NCBI GenBank assembly: GCA_963710745.1
Contig: CAVQBP010000023.1
Location: 209,664-273,663, forward strand
DNA from: CAVQBP01 sp963710745
Lineage (GTDB): Bacteria; Bacteroidota; Ignavibacteria; Ignavibacteriales; Ignavibacteriaceae
Direction: 5' to 3'
DNA length: 64,000 nucleotides
Both the position numbers and the translations under genes were made by a program. A model generated the notes under the pieces. It saw only the letters and a program-made list of their open reading frames with translations, was not told the origin of the DNA and made no database searches. Positions 56,334 to 64,000 of the stretch are shown piece after piece (the first letter of the stretch is position 1; every line of letters begins with the position of its first letter).

Positions 56334-57455
56334 TTAATTTCTTATAACCAATATAGATGAAACAGAACCTTGAACACCTTTACCAAGAGCATAAACCTTT
56401 TCTCCATCCCATCTGAAAATTCCATTAACTTCAATACTGTTGGCTATATTAAACATTCCTCCGACATATAGATTGTCGTTATCAGTATATAAACAATAAG
56501 GTGAAGAATCCAGCATAAATTTACTCGCTTGCCAATTTTTACCATCCCAGTAAGCAAAATACTGTGTTCTAACAGAACCTGCAGTATCAAAAATTCCTGC
56601 AATATCCAATTCATTTTTGAATCCAATTGCTGAAAAAATTCGATTTGGCTTTATACCTGTTCCAACAGAAGACCATGAAGTATCATTCCACTTCGCTATA
56701 CAATTAGCTTCAAATTCATTGCATGTTTCAAAATTTCCAACAACATATAATTCATTTTGAAAAACTGCTAAACTCATTATCCATGTACCACCCGAAAGAT
56801 TACCACTTATATTATTTACTACAGTGTTCCATTTAATTCCATCCCACTTTGCTATGTGATCAGCTTGAAAGTCTTGAACCATATATTTACTAAACCAACC
56901 TCCGGCATAAAGAGCTCCTTTATATACTGCAAGAGTGTATACTTCATCTGGTAATCCTTCTCCTACTGGGGACCATTCTGTTTGATTCCATTTAGCAATA
57001 TTATCAGCTTTAATACCACCAGCAACCGAATACCAACCTCCGGCATAAAGCTCACCATTATATTCAATTAGGCTTGTTACTCTTCCATCTATACCATTAC
57101 CTACGGTTGACCATTCCTTTCCGTCCCACTTTGCAATATGGTTCGCAGCAACTTCACCAACAGAATCAATAAAACCTCCGACATATAATTCTCCTTTATA
57201 AAATGCCATACATTCTACATCTGCATCTTTCCCTCTAATTCCATTGCCGAGGGAGTGCCAATTTTTTCCATCCCACATAGCTATGTTATTTACTACTTGA
57301 TTTCCCGCTAATCTAAACTGACCACCGACATATATTGTATCAGTTGTTAAATTGTTATTCCCACTTGAGTTATCAACTGGTGTTTCTGTTGGTAATTTCT
57401 TTTTACAGTTGAACGAGATAACGCATAATAAAATTATTATAAGAATATTTTTCAT
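56334..57455 (-). CDS. Repeat lipoprotein (cassette F)
   Basis: A 373-residue lipoprotein with lipobox ISFNC near residue 17 and a Pro/Thr/Asn-rich linker. About seven repeats of roughly 45 residues follow, with the pattern GELYVGGxF, NHIAKWDGKEWSTVGNG. This suggests a beta-propeller (kelch- or delta-60-like). It is probably anchored in the outer or inner membrane. No function can be assigned. It is alone in its cassette between attC sites 4 and 5, whose gene-facing ends are GTTAGGCAGT and its inverse. Confidence 0.8.
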   Translation of the reverse strand: MKNILIIILLCVISFNCKKKLPTETPVDNSSGNNNLTTDTIYVGGQFRLAGNQVVNNIAMWDGKNWHSLGNGIRGKDADVECMAFYKGELYVGGFIDSVGEVAANHIAKWDGKEWSTVGNGIDGRVTSLIEYNGELYAGGWYSVAGGIKADNIAKWNQTEWSPVGEGLPDEVYTLAVYKGALYAGGWFSKYMVQDFQADHIAKWDGIKWNTVVNNISGNLSGGTWIMSLAVFQNELYVVGNFETCNEFEANCIAKWNDTSWSSVGTGIKPNRIFSAIGFKNELDIAGIFDTAGSVRTQYFAYWDGKNWQASKFMLDSSPYCLYTDNDNLYVGGMFNIANSIEVNGIFRWDGEKVYALGKGVQGSVSSILVIRN

Positions 57456-57473
57456 TTTTATTTTCCCTTTACT

Positions 57474-57705
57474 GCCTAACGAACCGCAATTAAGTTGCAG
57501 CCCATAACAAGAAACTTTTATTTATTACTTCTGCCGAAGATTAAGCAAACTGTGCTTAGCTTTCCGTTCACGACAAGCACAGTTTGCAAGACTATTAATT
57601 AATTTGACTATGTTGAACAAGATACTTTAAGCGGATCATCTACCTTCAAAATCTCTAAAAAGCCGAATGCGTAAAATGCTGTCAACTTAAATTGCATTGT
57701 TATAT
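57474..57705 (-). repeat. attC site 5
   Basis: An intact 232-bp site from GCCTAAC to GTTATAT, with the same arms and inner stem as site 4. Confidence 0.88.
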
Positions 57706-57782
57706 GGCTTCTTAAAAATAATATGACAATCCGCTTAAAAATATTAAATCCGTTTTTGGTGCCAAAAAATTATATCTCTATA

Positions 57783-58376
57783 CTACCACGTAAAACTAAA
57801 CCTTGAATAATTTGATAACCAGCCCCAATGTTTCCAATTAATATGATAATCTCGTAATTGTAATTCTAATAATCCATCATTTGAATAACTAACTTCTCCA
57901 ATTATATTTAGATCTTTTGATACATATGAAATTACTGAAGAGCTAAGAGTTGTTTTAGTTAAATCCATATTTTCAAAGAAAAGTCCCAACTTTGAAACCG
58001 ATTCAAGTTTATCAGAAATTTTAATACTAAAAACACTTAAAGCTCCTATGTATGAATCTCTAAATGCTAAAGCAGGTCCAATTGCTAATTTGCTATTACC
58101 ATTGAGTAATAAATAACTAGCAGCAATAATAAATTGTGAGTTTCCAGCATCAATGAACTCTCCAGAAATAGTAATATTCTCATTTATACTATAAGAGCTA
58201 GATAGATAATAATTACCTTGAACATTTGTGGTTAGACCACTTATACCAATCATGGGATTTGAAAATTGTGTTACGTCAAAAAAAGAATTTTGAAAAGTAT
58301 TTGTAATTCTTTCTTGAGCTATTATTATACTTATGGAATTTAAGAAAATAATACAGATAAAAAGACTAGTTTTCAT
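57783..58376 (-). CDS. Small exported beta-rich protein, possible outer-membrane barrel (cassette E)
   Basis: A 197-residue protein with a signal peptide (ending near IIIAQ). The mature part alternates polar and hydrophobic residues (YYLSSSYSINENITISGEF, KLAIGPALAFRDSYIGAL) and ends in the aromatic residues SRFSFTW, as outer-membrane beta-barrels often do. I do not recognise a family. Sole gene of its cassette. Confidence 0.65.
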   Translation of the reverse strand: MKTSLFICIIFLNSISIIIAQERITNTFQNSFFDVTQFSNPMIGISGLTTNVQGNYYLSSSYSINENITISGEFIDAGNSQFIIAASYLLLNGNSKLAIGPALAFRDSYIGALSVFSIKISDKLESVSKLGLFFENMDLTKTTLSSSVISYVSKDLNIIGEVSYSNDGLLELQLRDYHINWKHWGWLSNYSRFSFTW

Positions 58377-58400
58377 TTTATCTCCCTTTTTAATTTAGCC

Positions 58401-58632
58401 ATATAACGATCCGCAATTAAGTTGCAGCCCATAACAAGTAACTTTTATTTATTACTACTGCCAAAGATTAAGCAAACTGTGCTTAACTTTCTGTTTACGA
58501 AAAGCACAGTTTGCAAGAATAATAATTAATTTGACTACGTTGAACATGATACTTTTTGCGGATTATCTACCTTAAAAATCTCAAAAAAGCCAAGTGCGTA
58601 AAATGCTGTCAACTTAAATTGCATTGTTATAT
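58401..58632 (-). repeat. attC site 6
   Basis: An intact 232-bp site from ATATAAC-GATCCGCAATTAAGTTG to CAACTTAAATTGC-ATT-GTTATAT. The inner-stem loop differs slightly (TTTCTGTTTACG). Confidence 0.88.
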
Positions 58633-58646
58633 GGCTTTAAAATATA

Positions 58647-59234
58647 TTATTTTATTTCCTTAAATAAATGTTCCCATTTTTTAAAGGGATTTTTCATAAT
58701 AATATCAAAGAGATTCCATGCTTTCCAAGAATCTCCATAACCCCAATTGATATCATTAATAGATGATTTATTGAGTTTTCCTTTATATCTTAATGGTAGA
58801 TAACTAATATACATTGAATCATTACTAATTTTATAAATTGAACAGAATTCAAAAGGATAGTCTTTTATTTGTTTTGTACCGTACATATATATTGAGTCTA
58901 GCCTTACATTTAATTTAATAGTATCTGTGCTCTTTTTTTGATAAGAAAGCAGTGAACGCCAACTATATGTCTCTGCCTTTTCACCATCATTTTTTTTACC
59001 AAATGCAACAAATGTTAAAAATCCAGAAGTATCATTAAATAACTTTAACTTCAATTCGACATGTGTATCAAGTCCATCATGATGAATATCAAAAATACCA
59101 TTCCATGTATGGCCATCATTTACTAAAGCTTTATCACCGTGATGATAAGAATAATATAAATATATATTCTTTAATAATGGGGCTAATAAGAAAACAGCTA
59201 AAATTACTATTAACATTTTAAAGTACCACTTCAT
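58647..59234 (-). CDS. Membrane-anchored protein of unknown function (cassette D)
   Basis: About 195 residues. An N-terminal membrane anchor (MLIVILAVFLLAPLLKNIYL) is followed by a soluble domain with HTWNGIFDIHHDGLDTHVELK and several aromatic strands. The ATG at 59234 with AAGAGAA upstream is the likely start. An ATG at 59249 lies in the cassette boundary, and a further extension would run into the attC body. No family is recognised. Sole gene of its cassette. Confidence 0.65.
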   Translation of the reverse strand: MKWYFKMLIVILAVFLLAPLLKNIYLYYSYHHGDKALVNDGHTWNGIFDIHHDGLDTHVELKLKLFNDTSGFLTFVAFGKKNDGEKAETYSWRSLLSYQKKSTDTIKLNVRLDSIYMYGTKQIKDYPFEFCSIYKISNDSMYISYLPLRYKGKLNKSSINDINWGYGDSWKAWNLFDIIMKNPFKKWEHLFKEIK

Positions 59235-59247
59235 ATTCTCTTTTGCC

Positions 59248-59478
59248 ATATAACGAACCGCAATTAAGTTGCAGCCCAAAACAAGAAACTATTTTTTATT
59301 ACTTCTGCCAAAGATTAAGCAAACTGTGCTTAACTTTCCGTTTACGACAAGCACAGTTGCAACATAATTAATTAGAGCACTTCATTTGAACAAGATACTT
59401 TTTGCGGATTATCTACTTCAAAAATCTCAAAAAAGCCGAATGCGTAAAATGCTGTCAACTTAAATTGCTTTGTTAGGC
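59248..59478 (-). repeat. attC site 7
   Basis: An intact 231-bp site from ATATAAC to GTTAGGC. Its centre carries the alternative block AATTAGAGCACTTCATTTG, shared with site 3 and with the fragment at 47525, in place of TTAATTTGACTACG found in most sites. This suggests recombination between two attC lineages. Confidence 0.87.
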
Positions 59479-59486
59479 CATGCAGT

Positions 59487-59897
59487 TTAAATACTATATA
59501 ATTGTATTTCTTTAACTTCCCTGAAATCTTTCTCGTTAAAGGTGGCTACTGTGGTTACATGATTAGCTATGCCTATGCTTAATATTTCATAATCATGTAT
59601 TTTTAATCCAGTTGGTTTATAATTTTTTAATAGTTTTTGAAATATTATAAATGATTCTTCATTTGGATATAAGATTGTCATAATCTTTGTAAAATCTTCG
59701 ACTATCAATAATGCATCATGTAATGGCAAGGGATTACTGGGAATCCTTGTTATAACGGAGAGAAATTCTGATATATTTTTTGAAGTTGTAAATAATTCAT
59801 ACCGTTCTGAAAGCATACTTTGAGCTTTATTAAAATATTTTGAACCTTCATCAATTGAATAAATTAGCACATTTGTATCAAGTAATAATTTATTCAT
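59487..59897 (-). CDS. vapC: PIN-domain toxin VapC-like (cassette C)
   Basis: A 136-residue PIN-domain ribonuclease. Acidic metal-binding residues: Asp in LLLDTNVLIYS, Glu in NISEFLSVITR, and Asp in KIHDYEILSIGIA with FNEKDF following. VapC toxins cut tRNA or rRNA. It overlaps the upstream antitoxin by 8 bp. The two genes form a toxin-antitoxin cassette between attC sites 7 and 8. Confidence 0.9.
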   Translation of the reverse strand: MNKLLLDTNVLIYSIDEGSKYFNKAQSMLSERYELFTTSKNISEFLSVITRIPSNPLPLHDALLIVEDFTKIMTILYPNEESFIIFQKLLKNYKPTGLKIHDYEILSIGIANHVTTVATFNEKDFREVKEIQLYSI

Positions 59898-60069
59898 AAG
59901 CTCTTTCTCGAATATTTTTATTATCGAGTTCGCCTTTTAGATTAAATGTATGAATTTTTGTCTTTTGTGGGGTTTTGGTTCTAAGAGAATTAATATATTT
60001 GTAAACCTTTTCTAAAATATCATTAGGCATCTTATCAATTTCCTTTTTGATTTTTTCTTTTGTTGTCAT
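59890..60069 (-). CDS. Short antitoxin partner of VapC (cassette C)
   Basis: A 59-residue protein: TTKEKIKKEIDKMPNDILEK is a helical N-terminus, then a basic middle (KTPQKTKIHTF) and the NIRERAYE tail that would bind the toxin. It resembles the small DUF2281/VapB-like antitoxins found upstream of PIN toxins. I chose the ATG at 60069 with a GAGGT ribosome-binding site over upstream in-frame Met codons. Confidence 0.8.
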   Translation of the reverse strand: MTTKEKIKKEIDKMPNDILEKVYKYINSLRTKTPQKTKIHTFNLKGELDNKNIRERAYE

Positions 60070-60421
60070 AACATACCTCATTAATATTAACAAACAAATA
60101 TATAGATTTTCTTTGAAAAATAATCAGCCTTCTATCTATGGCCTAACGAACCGCAATTAAGTTGCAGCCCATAACAAGAAACTTTTATTTATTACTTCTG
60201 CCAAAGATTAAGCAAACTGTGCTTAACTTTCCGTTTACGAAAAGCACAGTTTGCAAGACTATTAATTAATTTGACTACGTTGAACAAGATACTTTAAGCG
60301 GATCATCTACCTTAAAAATCTCAAAAAAGCCGAATGCGTAAAATGCTGTCAGAAGTTATGTTTAAAAAGTCTCTCATAAAAATTATGTTGCAATTTCAAA
60401 ATAATTAAAAGGAGACTTATT

Positions 60422-61495
60422 ATGAAAACCTCTAACAAGATTTCGTTTGACAACTCCCACTTCTTTGTTGGTGTTGATACTCATCTTAAGAACTGGAAAG
60501 TTACTGTTAGATTCAATAGTATCGAACTTAAAACCTTCTCTATGAATCCTTCTCCCTCTGAATTGGTTAATTACCTAAAGAAAAATTATCCCGGCGGTAT
60601 TTACCATATTGTCTATGAGGCCGGTTTCTGTGGCTTCTGGGCTTTCAGAGATTTCAGGAAATTAGACATTGACTGCATCATCGTTAATCCTGCTGATGTA
60701 CCTACTTCTAACAAAGAAAAAGTAAATAAGAATGACCCCATCGATTCAAGGAAACTTTCCAGAGAACTGGAGAACGGCAGCCTGAAATCTATCTACGTCC
60801 CTGATATCTTCCATGAAGAACTAAGACAGCTTATGAGACTTAGATACAGAATCATTCAAAACCAAACAAGAACCAAAAACAGAATTAAAGCTCTGCTTCA
60901 TACCCAGGGAATTAATATTCCTATTCATTTTACCGGGAACTCCAGATGGTCTGCTTCTTTCATTAAATGGTTACAGAATATAAACCTTAACACTCCGGCC
61001 GGACAATTTACTCTAGAAAATCTTATCCTTCAGCTTCAGCAGTTAAGGGAAAATAATAAGAATATTCTCTCTCAGTTAAGGTTACAGGCTAAACAAAATA
61101 ATATTGCTCCTGTTATTAATGCTCTGCTATCTGTTCCCGGCGTTGGGTTTATTACTGCTATGATTCTATACACCGAAATTGTTGATATGAAAAGATTTGC
61201 CAATCAGAATCAATTAGCTGCTTTTGTCGGCCTCGTGCCTTCTATAAGGTCTTCTGACGATAATATTTATAACAATGGTATTTCTTTTAGAAAAAACAAA
61301 TTCTTAAGACCAATTATGATTGAGGCTGCTTGGACGGCCATTAAATCTGATCCCGCTATGACTCTTAGATATAGAGAACTTACTAATAGAATGAAGCCGA
61401 AGTTGGCTATTATTAAAATTGCTAAAAAACTCCTAAAAAGGATTAGACACGTGTGGATTAACCAGGAAGATTATGTTTATTCTTTAGTTGCCTAA
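60422..61495 (+). CDS. IS110/IS1111-family DEDD transposase, copy 3
   Basis: 357 residues. It is the most diverged of the three copies, with scattered substitutions (FRDFRKLD, RKLSREL, NTPAGQ, TAMILYTEIVDMKRFANQ, HVWINQ), but all DEDD residues and the C-terminal domain are intact. Same leader and ribosome-binding site as the other copies. Confidence 0.95.
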   Translation: MKTSNKISFDNSHFFVGVDTHLKNWKVTVRFNSIELKTFSMNPSPSELVNYLKKNYPGGIYHIVYEAGFCGFWAFRDFRKLDIDCIIVNPADVPTSNKEKVNKNDPIDSRKLSRELENGSLKSIYVPDIFHEELRQLMRLRYRIIQNQTRTKNRIKALLHTQGINIPIHFTGNSRWSASFIKWLQNINLNTPAGQFTLENLILQLQQLRENNKNILSQLRLQAKQNNIAPVINALLSVPGVGFITAMILYTEIVDMKRFANQNQLAAFVGLVPSIRSSDDNIYNNGISFRKNKFLRPIMIEAAWTAIKSDPAMTLRYRELTNRMKPKLAIIKIAKKLLKRIRHVWINQEDYVYSLVA

Positions 61496-61563
61496 AAACT
61501 GAATTTTTTACTGGAAGAAATAAAAGAATAGTACTTCTTTAGCGCCTGCCTGACGGTAGGCAA

Positions 61564-61675
61564 GGTGCGGACCGTTTTTTTAAGCATGTCTGCGTGGGCT
61601 CTCGAAGTCCCAATAGTCATTCTCGAATGTATCGGGAAGGCTACAAACAGATTTCTGTCAGACTGCGGCCGCACC
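61564..61675 (+). ncRNA. Candidate IS1111-type guide (seek/bridge) RNA, copy 3
   Basis: Outer stem GGTGCGG / CCGCACC as in the other copies. The second stem is weaker (AGCATG against CAGACT), and the loop reads GGGAAGGCTACAAACAG in place of GGGAATGCTACATGCAG. The CTGTCA stretch is kept. Function inferred from position and structure. Confidence 0.5.
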
Positions 61676-61859
61676 TTATGAATTTTATCGCTTACTTTGT
61701 GCTCTCTCATTTATCGGGAAGAGTTTATAACAGGTTGATTCTTTTATTTTTTTAATATTATTCTTTTTAAATGTGATGGATTTAAAATAATGATTTAATC
61801 TTTTCTAACATATTGACTTTTTACATAACAACTTAAATTGCATTGTTATGTGCAAATTT

Positions 61860-62726
61860 TTATATGAATTGGATTGGAAATTCTTTTTTTCTCCAACCGA
61901 TAATATTATCGCTAGAACATAAACATTCTAAATACTGTTGTGTTTTAACTGCTCCATTATTTCTAATAAACCTAATTTCCATATTATATATTTCAGGTGG
62001 TAGCGAAGCCCAATATATTCTTACTATTCCTTTTGATGTCTCTCTCATATCAAATATTTCATTTCGTTGGACCTTTGATGTTCTATCAAGACTTCCAGCA
62101 TCAAATTTAATATCGATTTCTTTTGGGAATTTTAATATAATTCTTACATTCTTTTCAGATTTAGGTCGTCTATTGACCAATTTAAAATGAATTATGCCAT
62201 TAAAGTTTTGGGGAAGATTTAGTGAACCATCATCTTGTACAATTGTTATGTTTTCACTTTGATTTCTATTTGGATATTTAAAGTATTCTTCTTTCGGAAT
62301 TAACAAATCAATAGGATGCAAAAAAGAAAATGGTTCAATTTTATTTAATGCATCTCTTATTTTATCTTCTATTATTTCGTCAACTTGTATATAGTCAGTG
62401 AGTTTATCATAAAACCATGGCATTTCACCTTTTTCAGTTTTGATAATATAAATCGGTATACCCAAAGAAAATGCCATTCCAATTTCGAAAGAAATAATTT
62501 GACTACTACTTTTTGTTTTTGTATTCTTTGTCCATCCTAAAAGCAAAGCATTACAATTTATTAATTCTTCACGCAATTTTTGAATGAGCGGAACGCCAAC
62601 GAGATTTCTTTCAGCAATATATATTTCATATTTCTTTTGCTTCAATATTTTTTCGACAATATGACTTAATGAACTATCTTTTGAAGCATGTGAATAAAAA
62701 AATCTTTCAGGATACCAATTAATCAT
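61860..62726 (-). CDS. TIR-domain protein (cassette B), possible defence effector
   Basis: A 288-residue protein. The N-terminal 135 residues look like a TIR-type domain: FFYSHASKDSSLSHIVEKIL, then EIYIAERNLVGVPLIQKLRE, and IISFEIGMAFSLGIPIYII, in which Glu81 takes the place of the NADase catalytic Glu. The C-terminal half (about 165-288) is beta-rich and unrecognised (LPQNFNGIIHFKLVNRRPKS, VRIYWASLPPEIYNMEIRFI). TIR proteins in bacteria often degrade NAD+ on phage infection. A stand-alone TIR protein without a sensor partner suggests that the C-terminal domain senses the trigger. This is inference. Confidence 0.75.
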   Translation of the reverse strand: MINWYPERFFYSHASKDSSLSHIVEKILKQKKYEIYIAERNLVGVPLIQKLREELINCNALLLGWTKNTKTKSSSQIISFEIGMAFSLGIPIYIIKTEKGEMPWFYDKLTDYIQVDEIIEDKIRDALNKIEPFSFLHPIDLLIPKEEYFKYPNRNQSENITIVQDDGSLNLPQNFNGIIHFKLVNRRPKSEKNVRIILKFPKEIDIKFDAGSLDRTSKVQRNEIFDMRETSKGIVRIYWASLPPEIYNMEIRFIRNNGAVKTQQYLECLCSSDNIIGWRKKEFPIQFI

Positions 62727-62753
62727 TAATTTTATACCTTAATAAATCTTAGC

Positions 62754-62985
62754 ACATAACGAACCGCAATTAAGTTGCAGCCCAAAACAAGAAACTTTCT
62801 TTTATTACTTCTGCCAAAGATTATGCAAACTGTGCTTATTTTTCCGTTTACGTCAAGCACAGTTTGCAAGACTATTAATTAATATGACTACGTTGAACAA
62901 GATACTTTTTGCGGATCATCTACTTCAAAAATCTCAAAAAAGCCGAATGCGTAAAATGCTGTCAACTTAAATTGCATTGTTATAT
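62754..62985 (-). repeat. attC site 9
   Basis: An intact 232-bp site from ACATAAC-GAACCGCAATTAAGTTG to CAACTTAAATTGC-ATT-GTTATAT. The inner loop reads TTTTTCCGTTTACGTC. Confidence 0.88.
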
Positions 62986-62989
62986 TGTT

Positions 62990-63724
62990 TTATTCTTTAT
63001 ACAAATTTGTTTTTTCTTTGTAATTATACCAATACATTAAACCATCTTTAAATTCCACTGTAAGTGTACGTGGGACTGTAGAGATTACAAGCTTCAGATA
63101 GGGAGGTTTATAATCGTATAAATCGTTATAATTTATTGTTTTTATATTTGAATCGTTTAGAAATATTATTTGGTGAAAATAGGTTGAATTGGATTTATCC
63201 ATTTGATAAGTACATTCCAAGTAACCTTCATATGAGGTTTCGCTATTATACGTTGTTAACCATTTTTTTGTAGTCCAATATCCGGAAATATCCTCTGCTT
63301 TTTCATTTGGAGTAAGTATGTCAACAGGAGTTGATGTTAGTATGTTATTCGATATATTAATCTCACTTCCTGTATAACCTTCATATATTGGTACTGATAT
63401 ATTCTCAGCGAAATAAACAATTTCCAAATCATAATGATAAATTATTCCATTCTCGATTCTATATTTGCCCTTCTTAATTTCATCGGCTTTCCATAATTGA
63501 GTTTCAACATTCTTAAAGGTACTAGAATCAATAAAGCTTCCATCAGTAAAATATGTTATTCTATATCCATTAACTCCCCAAGTACCAATAATTTCTTTTT
63601 TTAGGAAATCATCATTTTGTACAGTAGGTTCAGTAACAGAGTTTTCCGAACATGAAACAAAAGAAATAATACTTAGTATTAATATACTTGAGTAAAAAAG
63701 GAATGTTTCTTTAGATCCTTTCAT
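62990..63724 (-). CDS. Lipoprotein of unknown function (cassette A)
   Basis: A 244-residue lipoprotein with lipobox ISFVSCSEN. The mature part has the pattern IIGTWGVNGYRITYFTDGSF and a second GYWTTKKWLTTY, which looks like two lipocalin-like beta-barrels, each starting with a GxW motif. It is predicted to sit in a membrane of the envelope. No family assigned. Sole gene of its cassette. Confidence 0.7.
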   Translation of the reverse strand: MKGSKETFLFYSSILILSIISFVSCSENSVTEPTVQNDDFLKKEIIGTWGVNGYRITYFTDGSFIDSSTFKNVETQLWKADEIKKGKYRIENGIIYHYDLEIVYFAENISVPIYEGYTGSEINISNNILTSTPVDILTPNEKAEDISGYWTTKKWLTTYNSETSYEGYLECTYQMDKSNSTYFHQIIFLNDSNIKTINYNDLYDYKPPYLKLVISTVPRTLTVEFKDGLMYWYNYKEKTNLYKE

Positions 63725-63815
63725 TTTTTCACCTCACTTTTTGTTGTAAGTAGATAATGTGAACTATTAGGATCGTAAAAATTGTTTCATAAAAATCCCT
63801 ATATTTATTTATACA

Positions 63816-64000
63816 ATATAACGAACCGCAATTAAGTTGCAGCCCAAAACAAGAAACTTTCTTTTATTACTTCTGCCAAAGATTAAGCAAACTGTACTTA
63901 ACTTTCCGTTTACGAAAAGCACAGTTTGCAAGACTATTAATTAATTTGACTACGTTGAACAAGATAATTTATGCGGATCATCTACTTCAAAAATCTCTAA
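63816..64000 (-). repeat. attC site 10, cut by the window edge
   Basis: It begins ATATAAC-GAACCGCAATTAAGTTG and runs into the window edge before its right arm. The inner stem has one mismatch (GCAAACTGTACTT). It shows that the array continues to the right. Confidence 0.85.

Larger units (their letters stand above)
60352..61830 (+). mobile_element. IS110/IS1111-family insertion sequence, copy 3
   Basis: A 1479-bp element with the same ends, target base and orientation as copies 1 and 2, but with a single tail unit. Its tail also has a roughly 20-bp insertion with the palindrome TGCCTGACGGTAGGCA just before the candidate RNA. This is probably the more ancestral layout of the element. Confidence 0.9.
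60141..61851 (-). repeat. attC site 8, interrupted by IS copy 3
   Basis: Left part 60141-60351, right part 61831-61851. It begins GCCTAAC-GAACCGCAATTAAGTTG and ends ACTTAAATTGC-ATT-GTTATGT. The IS is at the same GCTGTCA / ACTTAAA base as in sites 1 and 2. On the minus strand the site follows the TIR cassette. Confidence 0.85.

Noticed and set aside
61492..61710. 72-codon minus-strand frame in the tail of IS copy 3.
   Set aside because: It overlaps the candidate structured RNA, is absent as an intact frame from copies 1 and 2, and has no ribosome-binding site.
48480..64000. The regularly spaced repeats suggested a CRISPR array at first glance.
   Set aside because: Units are about 232 bp, are separated by 0.6-2.1 kb of coding DNA and have attC-type ends. 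No short repeats with short spacers and no cas genes are present.

Overview
The window looks like chromosomal DNA of an Ignavibacteria-type bacterium (Bacteroidota/Chlorobiota side of the tree). The reasons are low GC, type IX secretion (T9SS) C-terminal sorting domains carrying the NYPNPFNP motif, a Bacteroidota-type histone H1-like protein, and many PAS/GAF sensor kinases. This placement is inference from gene content. No rRNA, tRNA or CRISPR was seen.

Positions 1-46,490 are ordinary chromosome. In order: a block of three sensor kinases (one has lost its phospho-accepting His); the ferrous-iron system feoAB; DNA polymerase II; an HtrA protease; a hisA / cyclic-nucleotide-binding / UspA operon; an alpha/beta-hydrolase-bioY-Fe-S oxidoreductase operon; a histone H1-like gene; a CapA-like protein; an OmpR-type two-component pair; a site-2 protease; DedA; a large T9SS-secreted repeat protein; tandem MDR dehydrogenases; an lsrF-dehydrogenase-VOC operon; and mscS. 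From 37.5 to 46.5 kb several genes are broken. A phospholipase C-like gene has one in-frame stop. A tamB-like gene and its tamA/bamA-like partner carry several stops and frameshifts.

Positions about 46,490-64,000 are a mobile accessory region that I read as an integron gene-cassette array. Eleven copies of an attC-like site (about 232 bp when uninterrupted) separate ten cassettes whose genes are all on the minus strand. The 9-11 bases at the two ends of each cassette are inverted copies of each other and differ from cassette to cassette, which is the footprint of cassette circularisation and insertion. Cargo: a ParE/RelE-Phd pair, MazEF, HigBA (the toxin lacks a normal start codon), a 691-residue T9SS-sorted Asp-box-like repeat protein, two lipoproteins, two unknown envelope proteins, VapBC, and a TIR-domain protein. 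No integron integrase lies in the window. Gene direction predicts intI and attI to the right of position 64,000, unless this is an integrase-less attC cluster.

Three near-identical IS110/IS1111-type insertion sequences plus one internally deleted remnant sit at exactly the same base inside four different attC sites, all in the same orientation and opposed to the cassette genes. They have subterminal inverted repeats and a long structured non-coding 3' tail where IS1111 elements encode their target-guiding RNA. In two copies this tail is tandemly duplicated. An attC-targeting, RNA-guided IS feeding on an integron array is the most interesting system here. The left end of the array is eroded: an IS256-type transposase fragment abuts the decayed bamA-like gene.
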